This document shows, piece by piece, positions 1 through 10,217 of a DNA stretch of 54,908 bases. Numbering within the stretch: the stretch's first letter is position 1; the number at the start of each line of letters is the position of its first letter. The notes below the pieces were generated by a model that worked only from the letters and a program-made list of their open reading frames with translations, did not search any database and was not told where the DNA came from. This DNA is from Gnetum montanum (lineage: Eukaryota > Streptophyta > Gnetopsida > Gnetales > Gnetaceae): NCBI GenBank assembly GCA_015680685.1, contig MNCI01034026.1:374357-429264 (forward strand). Direction: 5' to 3'. Both the position numbers and the translations under genes were made by a program.

Positions 1-1791
1 AACATTCTTAGGGCCATTACGCACAACTTATACGAGAGTAGTAAAATAGCTCGCTGGAAGGCTATCACGGCAGAATTCGATCTGCACTACGTTGGCCAAT
101 CATATATGAAAGGCCAGGCAATAGCTGACCAATTAATAACTTCACCAATTAACAATCAGGCAACTATAGAGCCAGAGTTCCCTGATGAGCATGTACATAG
201 CTTAAGCCCTGTCTTGATAGGTCCCGAAGCAACATTGTATTTCGACGGAGCTTCAACCGCTAGGGGTGGCAGTGCCGCCACGGTCATTACGCTATCGCCT
301 AAGGATGTGCGTCTCCACGCTTATCGCTTGACCTTCCCCTGTACGAACAATGTGGCAGAGTACAAGGGGCTCCTCAGGGGATTAATAACTGCCAACGAAC
401 TTGATGTTTGACACTTGGCGATTAGGGGTGATTCGATGCTTGTCATAAATCAGATCACAGGAGTCTACGCCTGCAAGGCTGTACATTTGCAGCCCTACTG
501 CGATAAAGCTAAAGATCTTCTGAGCCGATTTGTGACCATCGATGTCCAGCATGTGCCATGCACGGATAACACACTGGTCGACGCACTAGCTACACTGGCT
601 CTGAACGTGCCTTCACATCTTTTTGACACTTGCCCTGCATTGATAACAGACTGCGCAGATCCTATCATTCAGACGGCGCAAATCTCTTCTCTTCTCGGGG
701 AAAGCACACCTGAATGGTACGACGACATTAAAACTTACCTTTTACAGGGCGAGCTACCATCTGAATTGCCACGTGCGCAGAAAGATGCAATACGCAAGCG
801 GGCTAGGCAATACGTCATCATCGGAGACAGCACTCTTTGTAGACGCTCCTTTGATGGCATGTTGCTTACTTGCGTTGACAAAACCCAAGCACAGCACATA
901 GTCAGCAAAGTTCACGAGGGACTGTGCGGCGGCCACGTAGCACCACGGGCTATGGCCCTAAAAATCCATCGCTTAGGATATTACTGGCCGCGCATGAAAA
1001 AGGATTGCCTGACAAAGGTTAAAACTTGTGACACGTGTCAGCGTCACGCGAATCTTATACACGTGTCACCTACAGAATTACACATGACGTAGATAACATC
1101 GCCATTTCAACGATGGGGACTAGACATTATAGGCCCCATCATGCCAAAATCTTCCGCAGGTCATAGCTTCATCATTACCGCTACTGAGTATTTTACGAAG
1201 TGGGTAGAGGCTATTCCCCTGAGAAAGATCACATCTTAGCAGATTTGCCATTTTATCCTGGACAATATAGTAACCAGATTTGGTCTCCCGATGACTATCG
1301 TGACCGACAATGGGCCACAGTTTAGTAGTACGAAAACCAAATCCTTCTGTGATAACCTGGGCATTAGACAATCTTTTTCCTCCTCCTATGATCCGCAAGC
1401 GAATGGTCAAGCTGAAGCAACGAACAAAGTGATCATCAATCTGCTCAAAAAAATGCTCGACGGCAACAAAAGGCGGTGGCACGAACAGATCCTCTATGTG
1501 CTATGGGNATTCAGTAGAAGAGAAGCGGATACAGGCTCTTGACACGATTGAAAGGTATCAAGACAAACAGAGATAGAAACATCGCCACAACCTTCAACAG
1601 CGCCTTTCAAGAAAGGAGATCTAGTTCTCAAGGCTGTGCGTGAACCAGTCGGCAAGTTCTCTGCAAACTGGGAAGGCCCTTTCTTAGTGGTTGACGTGTA
1701 CAGCAACAGAGCATTCAAGTTAGCAGACGTCAATGGCAATGAATTACCAAATCCTATAAATCATGTGTATTTGAAGCGGTATTACATTTAG
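1..1791 (+). pseudogene. pol: Tat-type pol fragment: RNase H and integrase, broken
   Basis: One plus-strand frame runs from base 1 to the TAG at 1789-1791. RNase H shows a YFDGAS motif (Asp codon 244-246), Glu in NVAEYKGL (358-360), Asp in RGDS (430-432) and the last Asp at 580-582. The integrase zinc finger has His at 913 and 934 and Cys at 1027 and 1036. The catalytic triad is Asp 1123, Asp 1306 (TDNGPQF) and Glu 1414 (NGQAEA). A C-terminal WEGPF module lies near 1669-1685. The frame is broken by stops at 412-414, 1090-1092, 1237-1239 and 1540-1542. At the N at 1508 the text jumps past the region that normally links the core to the C-terminal domain, so there is a deletion or misassembly there. 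RNase H would degrade the RNA of the hybrid and integrase would insert the cDNA. It is clearly non-functional now. Confidence 0.88.
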
Positions 1792-1828
1792 CAGCATCTA
1801 CGGTGTCAATAGCAGGTATGACAATACT

Positions 1829-2440
1829 CATCCGCCATGACGTTAAACTGGCACTGACCATCCGCTACAATGCTAAACTAGCAATACACGTCAGCTATGA
1901 CGCTAAACTGGAAACCACCGTCCGCTACGACGCTAAACTGGCAATACACATCCGCTACGACGCTAAATTGGCAACCACCGTCCACTACGACATAAAACTG
2001 GCATTCCTTGCACGCGTCTGCCACGACGCTAAATTGGCAATATTCGTCCGCTATGACACTAAACTAGCACGTTGTAACCATCTGCTACGACGTAAAACTG
2101 GCAATGTTGTACAAGTCTGCCAAGACGAAAAACTGGCAACTTTTGCATGCGTCCACCACGACGCTAAACTAGCATAGGTAAGTAGCCGTCTACTGAGACG
2201 TAAAACCAGTGCAGCTCTGTCCTTGGGTCATGACACGAAACTGACATCCACAGCACAGTCTGCTGAGACCATAAATCAGACACGCCACCGTCCGCTACGA
2301 CGTAAAACTAGCATTTCTCGGTCTGCCCAGACTTTAAACTGGGACCATGGTCTGCTGAGACTTAAAACCAACAATGACAGTCTACCAGGACTTAAAATTG
2401 GGACTTACAGACTACTGTCATATAAATCAAGTGAGCGTGA
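1829..2440 (+). repeat. 30-bp (to ~38-bp) tandem repeat array in the 3' UTR
   Basis: About 20 units carry the core TACGACGCTAAACTGGCA. The first units are 30 bp each, so they stay in frame and give an artefactual peptide repeat of the type RYDAKLA. Later units stretch to 33-38 bp and drift, with CTGAGACTTAAAACC variants at the end. It lies right after the pol stop, where Tat elements are known to carry hypervariable tandem repeats. An open frame at 1803-2177 is explained by the repeat period and should not be read as a gene. Confidence 0.9.
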
Positions 2441-3689
2441 TCATCTCTGTACAGCTGCACGACAAACGAGGTGGGATACTGGGATAGTCCCAGCGTCGCC
2501 ACCTCACCGGCATCCTACTGATTCCTCGGATGAGCTGAGAGGCATCTTACTGATCCCTCGGAGATGCCGCCACTGCGTCCACTGCAACGGTGGTACCTCT
2601 AAGAGTTTAGTCTCACCAGCCGAAGCCCCGCCACAATCCTCGACGACAGCGACCCCGGGAACCTCCGCCGATCATCGCTATCGGACGCCGGCTTCGGAAA
2701 TTCATCTAGCTGGTTTCCTGTACAACCAGTTAGCTGCACTGTGTCTAATGCCTTTTGGCAAAGATATGTTGGGCCAATCATCAAGATTGGTGGCTCCGCC
2801 CTCATGCTCCAGCCCCTTCTTCACGGCCCAATCGCTCTATCTCGCATCAAACGGCGCTCGTTTCGACAACCTCGTCTCTTGTTCACATGAGCAGTGGTGT
2901 CCTCTGTTTTCTTCTGTGGTTGAAGGTTACTTGCTTTGAGGATGTGGTTCAAAGGTGCGTGCATCTGAGCGATGAAGTACAACAGCGTTTTGAGATGGCT
3001 GCTCAGGTTTGCCCGACCACTTAGATCTGCACGCCTATACCTCTCATAATCTTACCCTTAGCTCTTATTTCATTTCATCCCTACCACCCACTCCCTGCAC
3101 ACAAAAGCTACATACACAAGCAACCATTTTCTGCACTCGCACTAGCAGAGATATCATAGAAGTGATGCACCGTGCTCCTGTTGCAATCATTCCTGCTATA
3201 ATCGGTGACAGAGAGATCTCAGACTGATGCGTTACGCTCGTCTGAAAGCATTCCTGTTGACATACGTGTGTGTACGCTTTTGTGCGTTTAGTAAGCATAT
3301 TCCATACTCCTACCATCCTGACTTATTTTATGTCTTACCTAAACCTGTTTCCTGCTATGCCATTCTATCTCCCCTTCCCTCCAGCTTTGCTCTTCCATGT
3401 TGACAGGGCAATCCTTGAGTACCCATGGATGGACGCTGTTCTTGCTTCTACCAATCTGGTGTTTCGTATTCTTTGTCGATGTCTTTCGGGAAAGCCCTCC
3501 ACCCGTCAACAAAGAGGGGCCATTGAAACACCGTGAAAATTGTGGTCGGCCTCAGGTAAAGATCCGCAATTCAGGCAAGGGCGCACATCAAAATTCCAGA
3601 AGGAAGAATAAGACAGAGCAAAACCAAGAGGTGCATAGCATCAAGTCCTCAACTTCTTATGCAAATTCCTAATCTTACTATGTTTTCTC
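2441..3689. other. Spacer between repeat array and U3 motif block; no gene seen
   Basis: GC-rich spacer of the same element. It contains an imperfect 32-bp direct repeat starting at 2509 and 2541 (GGCATC.TACTGAT.CCTCGG) and purine-rich candidates for the polypurine tract near 3512 and 3600-3630. Short open frames on both strands here have no recognisable domains and overlap each other. The LTR probably starts in the last 200 bases of this stretch. Confidence 0.4.
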
Positions 3690-4170
3690 TGTTTACGCTA
3701 TATCACGCGATGCAGCGTAATGGCGCTTAGCGTGATTCTGTTTAAACATAGTCTAGCATCAGAAGGCTAGTTACTTTGGCATAGGGAGGAGCTTGAGCAG
3801 CGTAATATGCGACTTCTTGTATATTTTGCCAAGTCTTTTGTTCAAGGTCAAGTTTATGCTCTGTTACGCACGGCAGCGTGATGAGCTCCAAAACAGTCAA
3901 AGGCAAAGTCTAAGAAAGCACGATTGCTCATCATACGCTCATCACGCAACGTAGCGTATCACAGCGTATTGCGTCGCCAAGCTAGCCATCGTTTACGCTT
4001 CATTACGCGTGGCTGTGTAAGCAAGCGTAAAACAGCTTGGAACCATTGTTTCCCTATTATGTTACGCTCGTGCACACAATGCAGCGTGAATGAGTGTAAT
4101 ATAACCCAAAGACAGTTGAAACACGCCCGACGTGCATCTATTCTTTACACGCACAATACACAAATAAGCG
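3690..4170 (+). promoter_or_regulatory. TACGC/GCGTA inverted-motif array in the LTR U3
   Basis: A 480-bp stretch with many copies of TTACGCT, AGCGTAA, GCGTGAT and ATCACGC in both orientations, for example around 3693-3745, 3864-3885, 3935-3985 and 4000-4030. Pairs of opposite orientation could form short hairpins. It ends about 600 bp upstream of a TATA box at 4754, consistent with an enhancer-like U3. The motif is also present once near 3230. The function is inferred; the repeats are directly visible. Confidence 0.6.
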
Positions 4171-4753
4171 TATTGTGCATAGTCATGAAATCTAACACAA
4201 AAATGGTCAAACCAACAGTACCTGAAACATTCGGGACACACGTCATTAGGGTTGCGCCTTTTCCACAGGACGTCACAGCCTCTAAATACCCCAGTTGACA
4301 AAGATACAGGGGTGGGCAAATCAAAGAAGCAAAGGCATTTTTTCTGTGCATTGGAGCACTTATCACTTTTGAGCAGAGATATAGAGAGCAACATTTTGGC
4401 AATTGTTGACAGTATCACCTTACAGCAGAGACAGAGCACTGTTCGCGCGAGCATCGGCAATAAGGGTAATCGTTCTTTGGAGAAGACACAATTTTCTCCA
4501 TCAGCGACCACTAGCCGTCCTAAACAGAAACTACCTAAGGTGAAAGAAGCATATCCAAGATCATGGGATCATCTTGCACGGTTCGCAGGCTCTATTGGTC
4601 AGAAACAGTTGATCGATAGACATCAGAGCTTGACCTTCCTTGCATCCCAGCTTTAGCCCACGAGGTAGACCGAACTTTTGTTTGGATAGTTTTCTTGTTG
4701 TTTTGTGCTTGCTTTACATCCAGTAATCGGGGTCTCCCCAATGTAACAAGGCA

Positions 4754-4764
4754 TATAAAATATA
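4754..4764 (+). promoter_or_regulatory. TATA box of the Tat-like LTR
   Basis: TATAAAATATA lies downstream of GGGGTCTCCCCAATGTAACA and is followed by a T-rich leader, the usual arrangement at the U3/R boundary of plant Ty3/gypsy LTRs. Transcription would start about 30 bp downstream. U5 then runs to roughly 5,100. Confidence 0.6.
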
Positions 4765-5183
4765 CATCTTTCAAGTCAAAGCGTAGATCTTGAAACTACG
4801 TGTTTCTCTTGTGTTAGCCTCTTCTTATCGTGTTTAGCGTTATCATCGTTGCAATTTTTCTACGTCATTTTCCCCTCATTTGGCGATGCCTCGAATCAGA
4901 TCGTTCCACGAGATATTCATCGGTTTACTGATTAGTAAGTTCCTGTCTGATCGACAAGACCGTTCAGGGTGCTGCGGATTCGTTTTTCCAGCATAGCCCT
5001 CGCACGGATCCATGGTTAAAATTGTGTATGCGGGATGTTGTTTGGTATTTTCCAGCTGCCGACGTTTTCCGTCGTTACAATCTCCATGTCTCAATTCAGA
5101 GCTTGCACCTATTTATTCTTAGGTGTCATCTGAAATTAATAAAATCCTCAACCAAATCCAAGAAATAATCAACACAAATATAA

Positions 5184-6210
5184 TCTTTGATACCAATAAC
5201 ATTGGACTAGGTTCACTCCTTAAATAAATCACATTCAAGTACTAAATCTAGACATTATGCAAAGATATAACTTTTACTAGAAAATGAGAAAACTAGCTAT
5301 CTTTAATTAGTTTATTAGAATATTATAATAGGATTTTCAAAACCCACAAACAACCAAAAACCTATCATACTTAAATGATATTGCAGAACATGAGGCTCTA
5401 CAACTACAAAATGGTTGTTCTGGATGCAAGACATAACTAATTAGAGAATCCCTCTCACAACTTGAGACTAAGATCTCAACTTACAAGCAAGACATAAGAG
5501 AATTAAACACATAGATCAACATGCCACAAGTTGATATTGGAGCTTCAATCACTAATTACACTCACACACACTCTCTTTCTCAACTCTTCATACACAAGAG
5601 CTATCTCTTATTCATCTATATTAATAATTGTGAAATACAATAATATTTGTCACAAAGTAGAAGATAAGAAACATAGAAAGCTTTTCGCAACGTAACTTAA
5701 AGCTCTTCATATGTTTCCCAAGTCTTCTCACCTTCTCCCTAGCTATTTTCATCCTTTTCCATCATATTCTAGCTATTTTCTGAATTAGGATAGGTGTTTT
5801 TAGAAGTTTTTCCAACCATATGAGTCATCATTGATCTTAGAAAGATGTCTCTAAATCAATCTAGCTCTTTGGAAAAATGTTTACTATTTTTCTAAGACAT
5901 CTCTCCTGGGGTCCAAGATGTCTCTAGAACTAGCAAGATGTCTTGCCTGAGGCATCTTGTTCTTAGGTGAGACATCTTGTTTGAGATGTCTTAGGTTTTG
6001 AGAAGATGTCTTCTTCTAAGTCAAGATGTCTCAACTAAGACATCAGTCCAAATATTAAGATGTCTCCTTTGATCTTCATATGTCTCCTGTCAATCCCAAG
6101 CTTTAGCTAAGACATTTTCTAGTCTTCCAAGATGTCTCTCCTAACTTCAAAACCTACAAAACAAACACGTAGGAAATAACAAGGGGATCAAAAGCGGTGT
6201 CCCTACATCA
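5184..6210 (-). mobile_element. Minus-strand LTR-like fragment with initiator-Met-type primer site
   Basis: On the minus strand TTGGTATCAAAGA (plus 5184-5196) resembles the TGGTATCAGAGC primer site complementary to initiator Met tRNA. That would make the sequence at higher coordinates (about 5,197-6,210) a 5' LTR read on the minus strand, starting near TGATGTAGGGACACC (plus end 6,210). Its inferred U3 half contains a dense inverted-motif array (5,841-6,139). The body that should follow at lower coordinates is missing, replaced by the Tat element about 80 bp away, so this is a truncated copy. No second LTR is in the window. Boundaries are approximate. Confidence 0.45.
5841..6139. repeat. AGATGTCT / AGACATCT motif array
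   Basis: About twelve copies of the octamer AGATGTCT or its reverse complement in 300 bp (for example near 5843, 5895, 5916, 5936, 5970, 5984, 6003, 6023, 6037, 6058, 6130), spaced 10-60 bp apart in mixed orientation and usually embedded in AAGATGTCTC. It lies in the U3 half of the minus-strand LTR-like fragment and is probably a repeated factor-binding site. Confidence 0.7.
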
Positions 6211-6800
6211 AGTTTGTGGTCACTTATGATGAATTTAACTCAATCATGTTGAGTTTAACTCATAGTTAAGTTTATTTTTCCTTTCCTTATAGAAGTAGTT
6301 AGAAGGGATACCTTATTGTGCTAAAAGCCTAATATAATGATTTTTCTAAAATAATTGATGAAGCTACCAATTGTCATATTTCTAAAGATTTTTCTAGTTT
6401 TATTATTTCACAATGAATTTCCTAAAGATTTTATTTCATAGTTCAAGTTCTTAATTTCTTAGTTATTTCATAGTATATTTCACATGACCTCACAAGATTT
6501 GATAATCTTACAACTATTTTTTTTTAATTTCAATGACAAAGCTTTCATTCCTCCTCACCCTATTTATTTCACTCATTCCAACATAAACTTCTTGTTGTTA
6601 TTCCTAACACTTCCTCTTCCTAATTATGGGATTTTGTTATGTAGAAAGTTATATAAAAAGTAGAAAAGTGGTCTAAATGGCATCTTTTTCTTTCTAGAAG
6701 GATTACTTTTGTAAATCACATTTTTTTTTTACTTCCATGTTTACTACTCTTCTTTCTTAGCTCCAAAAAACTACAACTATATAAAGACTAAAAGAATTAT
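6211..6800. other. AT-rich stretch, nothing recognised
   Basis: No open frame of note, no repeat, no RNA gene. The right end runs into the LINE remnant and may include more of its decayed sequence. Confidence 0.4.
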
Positions 6801-6830
6801 TAGGGGTTATATTTGAAGAAATAATAATTT

Positions 6831-7935
6831 TGGTCATGACTTTGCTTGAGTTAAGTGGAATATCTATACTCTTCCCAAAGAGAAAGGTGACCTAGAAATT
6901 GATAGCCTTTATGATCAAGTGTTAGCTCTATTTGCAAAATGCATTCTAAGACCAATGGATGGTATGAAAATCTGGAAGAAGTTGGTTACACTTCATTTTT
7001 AGCAAATAGGTAACATTTTTTCTTTCTTAGTTATGTTGGCTAAATTGGGTTGATCCTAGAGTGTACTTGAAAATTAAAGGCTCCATATTTTTCCAAGCTA
7101 TATGGAAAAAATGACATGTTGTTTCAAAGTTTTTAAGTTAGTCTCCTAGATATGTTAACCTTTCTATACTTTAGTCACATTCATCATGGTGATCTACAAC
7201 TACTACTCCTATCTTTAATGGATTTCAACATCCTTTTATGAGAATTTTGAAGTTATTACCAATTTGAAATTAGGTGGATGTTGTGGGTGAATCATGGATT
7301 ATGCAAGTGAATGTTATTATTTACAAGTTTTTTGCTCTTAAAAACTATCATTTCTTTTTACAGGTCATCCTTTCAATTGTTGAAGCCTAGCTACAAGCAC
7401 CTAAACCATCTTTCTAGAAATTGTAAGATAATTAGTTCTAGAATGATGGTTCTTGTACTTTAGACTTAATGATCTCTAAATACATGAGTAAAGTACTTTC
7501 ATGAGAACATTTTTCTTATAGTTGAATAAAAAATGGTATCTTAACTAAGGCTTTGATAAATGCAGAACCACCTTTTAAAAAGTATGAAGGACTTGTTAGC
7601 AACCTAATATTAAAGTTCTCATATTCTCATTACTTAACAATGGACTATCAATGAATGTAGAAATTCAATGGATTAGGCTTGACACTCCTTGATGTGCTTT
7701 CTATGATTCTTCAAAATCTCTTTTACATTTGTTTTTGAATTACCCAATAGTGAAGCCTATGAAGTCTTTTTTATTTGAATGGGCATTTCTATGTTGTAGT
7801 TGTCTCCTATTCTTACTAATTATATGTTAACTACTATCTTAAATTGTCTATAATGTTTTAGAATTCCTAAATTTCTTTTCCTTATTTGGAAGAAATGAAA
7901 TGAGTATCTATTCAAGGGTTGACTAGTTTATTTTT
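6831..7935 (+). pseudogene. L1-type LINE ORF2 remnant: post-RT region and zf-RVT domain
   Basis: A plus-strand frame from 6831 reads VKWNIYTLPKEKGDLEIDSL followed by LALFAKCIL, the segment that follows the reverse transcriptase in plant L1-type ORF2 proteins. Further on (about 7,600-7,790) is a zf-RVT-like segment with CAFY ... LLHLFLNYP, and then FLIWKKWNEYLFKG at about 7,878-7,920, equivalent to the family's IWKERN-type motif. In zf-RVT the metal ligands are Cys and His; here two expected Cys are Tyr, each explainable by one G-to-A change. Several stops interrupt it. The RT core itself is not recognisable upstream. It is a dead 5'-truncated LINE fragment. Confidence 0.6.
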
Positions 7936-8693
7936 AAACTAGTGTTATTTATTCTTCCATTCATCTCTTCCTTTAGCTTCAGCTTCTGGCAATGGTAGAT
8001 TTGCTATAGTTAAAAATAACAATGTTCTTCTTTAGTGACTTAATAGTTGAGAAGCTCTATTTGTTCTCCTTCAAAAAAATGTTACCTTTATTTAGTATAA
8101 ATATGTAACACATTACATTTATCTCTTGTTTCATCATTGGTGGAGAGTAGTATTATTTTGGTATCATTGTTAGTGTTATTCTAAGAGCTACAACCTTAGT
8201 TGTCTTCTTTTATAGTTATTTTATTATAATTAATTTATGATGTTAATTATGAGTTTGAATACCTTTATGTATTTTAGAAAGTTGCATTTTTTTCTTTGTA
8301 TTTTTAAGTAACCCCATTTTGCTGGAACAAGTATAATAATGATATCCTTAATGTAACCTCCTTTACTATTTTTTAATGAATTGATTTCAAGGTTTTTCTG
8401 GTACCTCAACAACCCGGTGTTGGGAAGAATCATGTGCGTTCTCCCTCAACTATATGAGTTTCCATCCATTCACATGGAAATGGGATAAAAATTGCAAGCA
8501 AGTCTATGGTGGGTTTTCAGCTTCCATGCAGGCTGTTAAAGTGATAAGTTAAAAACGTTATTTATTGCGATGGTGAAGTATCCTAAAATTAATATTTTCG
8601 TTTGACAACGTCGGGCATATTACAAAAGATTCTAAAGCAAAATAAAATGCTCGAAACTATTAACCTATCGAAAGGTTCGAAAACTTTCATTCC
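7936..8693. other. Spacer upstream of the tRNA gene
   Basis: AT-rich, no gene recognised. A short open frame on the minus strand (8,230-8,433) is lysine/isoleucine-rich and has no domain. From about 8,440 the composition is more balanced. An A-rich stretch at 8,635-8,650 lies 45-60 bp upstream of the tRNA, the region where plant tRNA genes often have AT-rich upstream elements. Confidence 0.35.
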
Positions 8694-8765
8694 GGTTCCA
8701 TGGTCTAGTGGTTAGGACATTGGACTCTGAATCCAATAGCCCGAGTTCAAATCTCGGTGGAACCT
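8694..8765 (+). tRNA. tRNA-Gln (anticodon CUG)
   Basis: A 72-nt gene folds as a full cloverleaf. Acceptor arms are GGTTCCA (8694-8700) and TGGAACC (8758-8764), with discriminator T at 8765. The anticodon stem TTGGA/TCCAA (8720-8724, 8732-8736) encloses the loop CTCTGAA with anticodon CTG at 8727-8729, which reads CAG (Gln). The T arm contains GAGTTCAAATCTC, which doubles as the B box; the A box is in TGGTCTAGTGGTTAGGAC. No CCA is encoded, as expected for a nuclear gene. The first run of five T (8838-8842) could terminate Pol III. All stems pair, so the gene looks intact, although single-base differences from the usual plant sequence in the variable region (AATAGCC) are possible. Confidence 0.95.
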
Positions 8766-9132
8766 ACTTATATTGTTACTGAAATAACATGTAAGCTTGA
8801 AAGAGTAAACACTTGTTCCGGTTGTCGAAAAGAAGCATTTTTACCATTTTAATCTATTTCTATTTAACATGTAAGCTTGAAAGAGTAAACACTTGTTCCG
8901 GTTGTCGAAAAGAAGCATTTTTACCATTTTAATCTATTTCTATTTGGGCTGGGAATGAATTATTACTTTAAGAAATAAGATGTTTACCCTACTTATATTG
9001 TTACTGAAATAACATGTAAGCTTGAAAGAGTAAACGCTTGCTCCGGTTGTCGAAAAGAAGCATTTTTACCATTTTAATCTATTTCTATTTGGGCTGGGAA
9101 TGAATTATTACTTTAAGAAATAAGATGTTTAC
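8763..9132. repeat. Nested recent tandem duplications starting in the tRNA 3' end
   Basis: Two levels are visible. An 80-bp unit is present twice back to back and identical (8786-8865, 8866-8945). A larger unit repeats at an offset of 225 bp: 8763-8865 recurs at 8988-9090, and the 41-bp segment at 8946-8986 recurs identically at 9091-9131. The copy at 9011-9090 differs from the 80-bp units at only two positions. The larger unit begins with the last bases of the tRNA gene (CCT at 8763-8765), so its breakpoint lies in the tRNA tail. Near-identity shows that the events are recent compared with the decayed surroundings. Confidence 0.92.
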
Positions 9133-9411
9133 TTCCTTTGATGGCTCAGAGCCTCAAAGGAATAATTATTAGGAATGAACAAGGACCATGGTTTGCTGGT
9201 GGTCACTTTGAAGATATTTAATCTCTCTATAGTATTTACTAGGAAATGACCACTACCAACAATTTTACCATTCTAATCTATTTTCATCTATGCCAAGAAT
9301 GAATAATTATTTAAGAGATAGGATGCATACTTCCTTTAATGGCTTAAAGTCTCAAAAGAATAAGTCAGTTAATTTCTCAAAGGAATAATTTTTGAGAATG
9401 AACAAGGACCA
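9061..9411. repeat. Older diverged duplication of the tRNA-downstream unit
   Basis: The sequence 9,061-9,196 (TTTTTACCATTTTAATC ... AATGAACAAGGACCATGG) recurs in diverged form at about 9,260-9,411 (TTTTACCATTCTAATC ... AATGAACAAGGACCATTGG), with one insertion. A short third trace of the CTTCCTTTAATGGC..AAAGTCT part is seen near 10,105-10,130. The unit has therefore been duplicated at least twice, at different times. Confidence 0.7.
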
Positions 9412-9530
9412 TTGGCTAGTTGGTTAGCTTAGATTGCCTTGCACATAAAATTATTAAGTTCCAAGCCCAGTATCAACATCATACACTAACCTAGAGGTAT
9501 TCCAGGCATTATAATACTTAAATGGTTAAA
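9412..9530 (+). mobile_element. SINE-like copy 1
   Basis: TAGTTGGTTAGCTT resembles a Pol III A box and AAGTTCCAAGCCC a B box. The copy continues through CACTAACCTAGAGGTATTCCAGGCAT and shares this order of blocks with the copy at 10,218. tRNA-like boxes about 45 bp apart followed by a shared body suggest a tRNA-derived SINE, but no clean poly(A) end or target duplication is visible here. Confidence 0.4.
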
Positions 9531-9559
9531 TTGATAAAGATATCAAAAATAAAATTGAG

Positions 9560-10096
9560 GCTAGATGATCAAAATGGAGATAGACTAGTGGTGTTCTATG
9601 TGATAAAAGAATACCAATAAAATTAAAGAGAGAAATTTCAAGAACAGAAATTATGCCTACTATCTTATATGGTGCTAAATGTTGAGCAATACAAAAGAGG
9701 CATGAATATCAAATTAGTGTGGTAAAAATACAAATGCTTGGATGGATGTTGAATGCTACTAGAAGAGATAAACTACATAATATAGACATTAGAGGAAAAC
9801 TTGGAGCGGCTTCTATTTTAGATAATTTATAAGAATGATGAGTTAAATACTTTAGACATATGCAAAGACGATCAGATACCAAGCCTACAAGTAAAGGTTG
9901 CTACATCATTGTTTTAGGAAAGTCACCAAAAGGAAGAGAAAAGAAGACATGAAAGAAAATGAATGAATATGATTTAAAAAAATTACAAATAAACAAAGAA
10001 CTAGCTCTTCATAAAGACAAATAGTGAAAAAGAACTTATGTAGGCAACCCTATTTGGTTAGGACAAGGCTAGGATGATAATGATGATGATGATTAC
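9560..10096 (+). pseudogene. RTE-type LINE 3' end with GAT-repeat tail
   Basis: A plus-strand frame reads ILYGAKC, VKIQMLGWMLNATRRDKL, then NIDIRGKLGAA and SPKGREKKT. These correspond to the region after the reverse transcriptase in plant RTE-type LINEs (YGAECW ... MRMLRWMCGHTRKD ... GRGRPKK). The protein end is followed by ATGATAATGATGATGATGAT (about 10,072-10,093), and a short trinucleotide tail is typical of RTE elements. Trp codons have become TGA or TAG at least five times. It is 5'-truncated and dead. Confidence 0.75.
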
Positions 10097-10217
10097 AATA
10101 CTTATCTTCCTTAATGAGATAAAGTCTTAAAGGGTAGTGTGATTAATACATTTAAGAATTAGGACTAAGTTTTGCATAGTTAAAATATACACATCAATAA
10201 CAATGATGCAGGTGTGT

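Larger units (their letters stand above)
1..5105 (+). mobile_element. 3' part of a Tat-lineage Ty3/gypsy LTR retrotransposon
   Basis: In order the block holds the end of pol (RNase H then integrase), a pol-to-LTR spacer with 30-bp tandem repeats, and an LTR-like region with a motif-rich U3 and a TATA box. An additional RNase H just upstream of integrase and tandem repeats between pol and the 3' LTR are both known traits of the Tat lineage (Ogre, Retand and relatives). The element is cut by the window start. The right edge is placed near 5,105, where GC- and CpG-rich sequence changes abruptly to AT-rich DNA; I could not find a clean LTR terminus or target duplication, so that edge is approximate. 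No unambiguous polypurine tract/LTR start was found; 3,500-3,700 is the likely zone. Confidence 0.75.

Noticed and set aside
1803-2177. Plus-strand 124-codon repetitive open frame
   Set aside because: Open only because the tandem repeat period is a multiple of three; no gene features.
4062-4511. Minus-strand open frame of 149 codons in the Tat-like LTR
   Set aside because: Lies in the U3, overlaps other frames on both strands, Cys/Leu-rich with no domain; best explained as chance in GC-richer sequence.
4876-5094. Minus-strand 72-codon frame near the end of the Tat LTR
   Set aside because: Located in U5, no domain, no support on either side.
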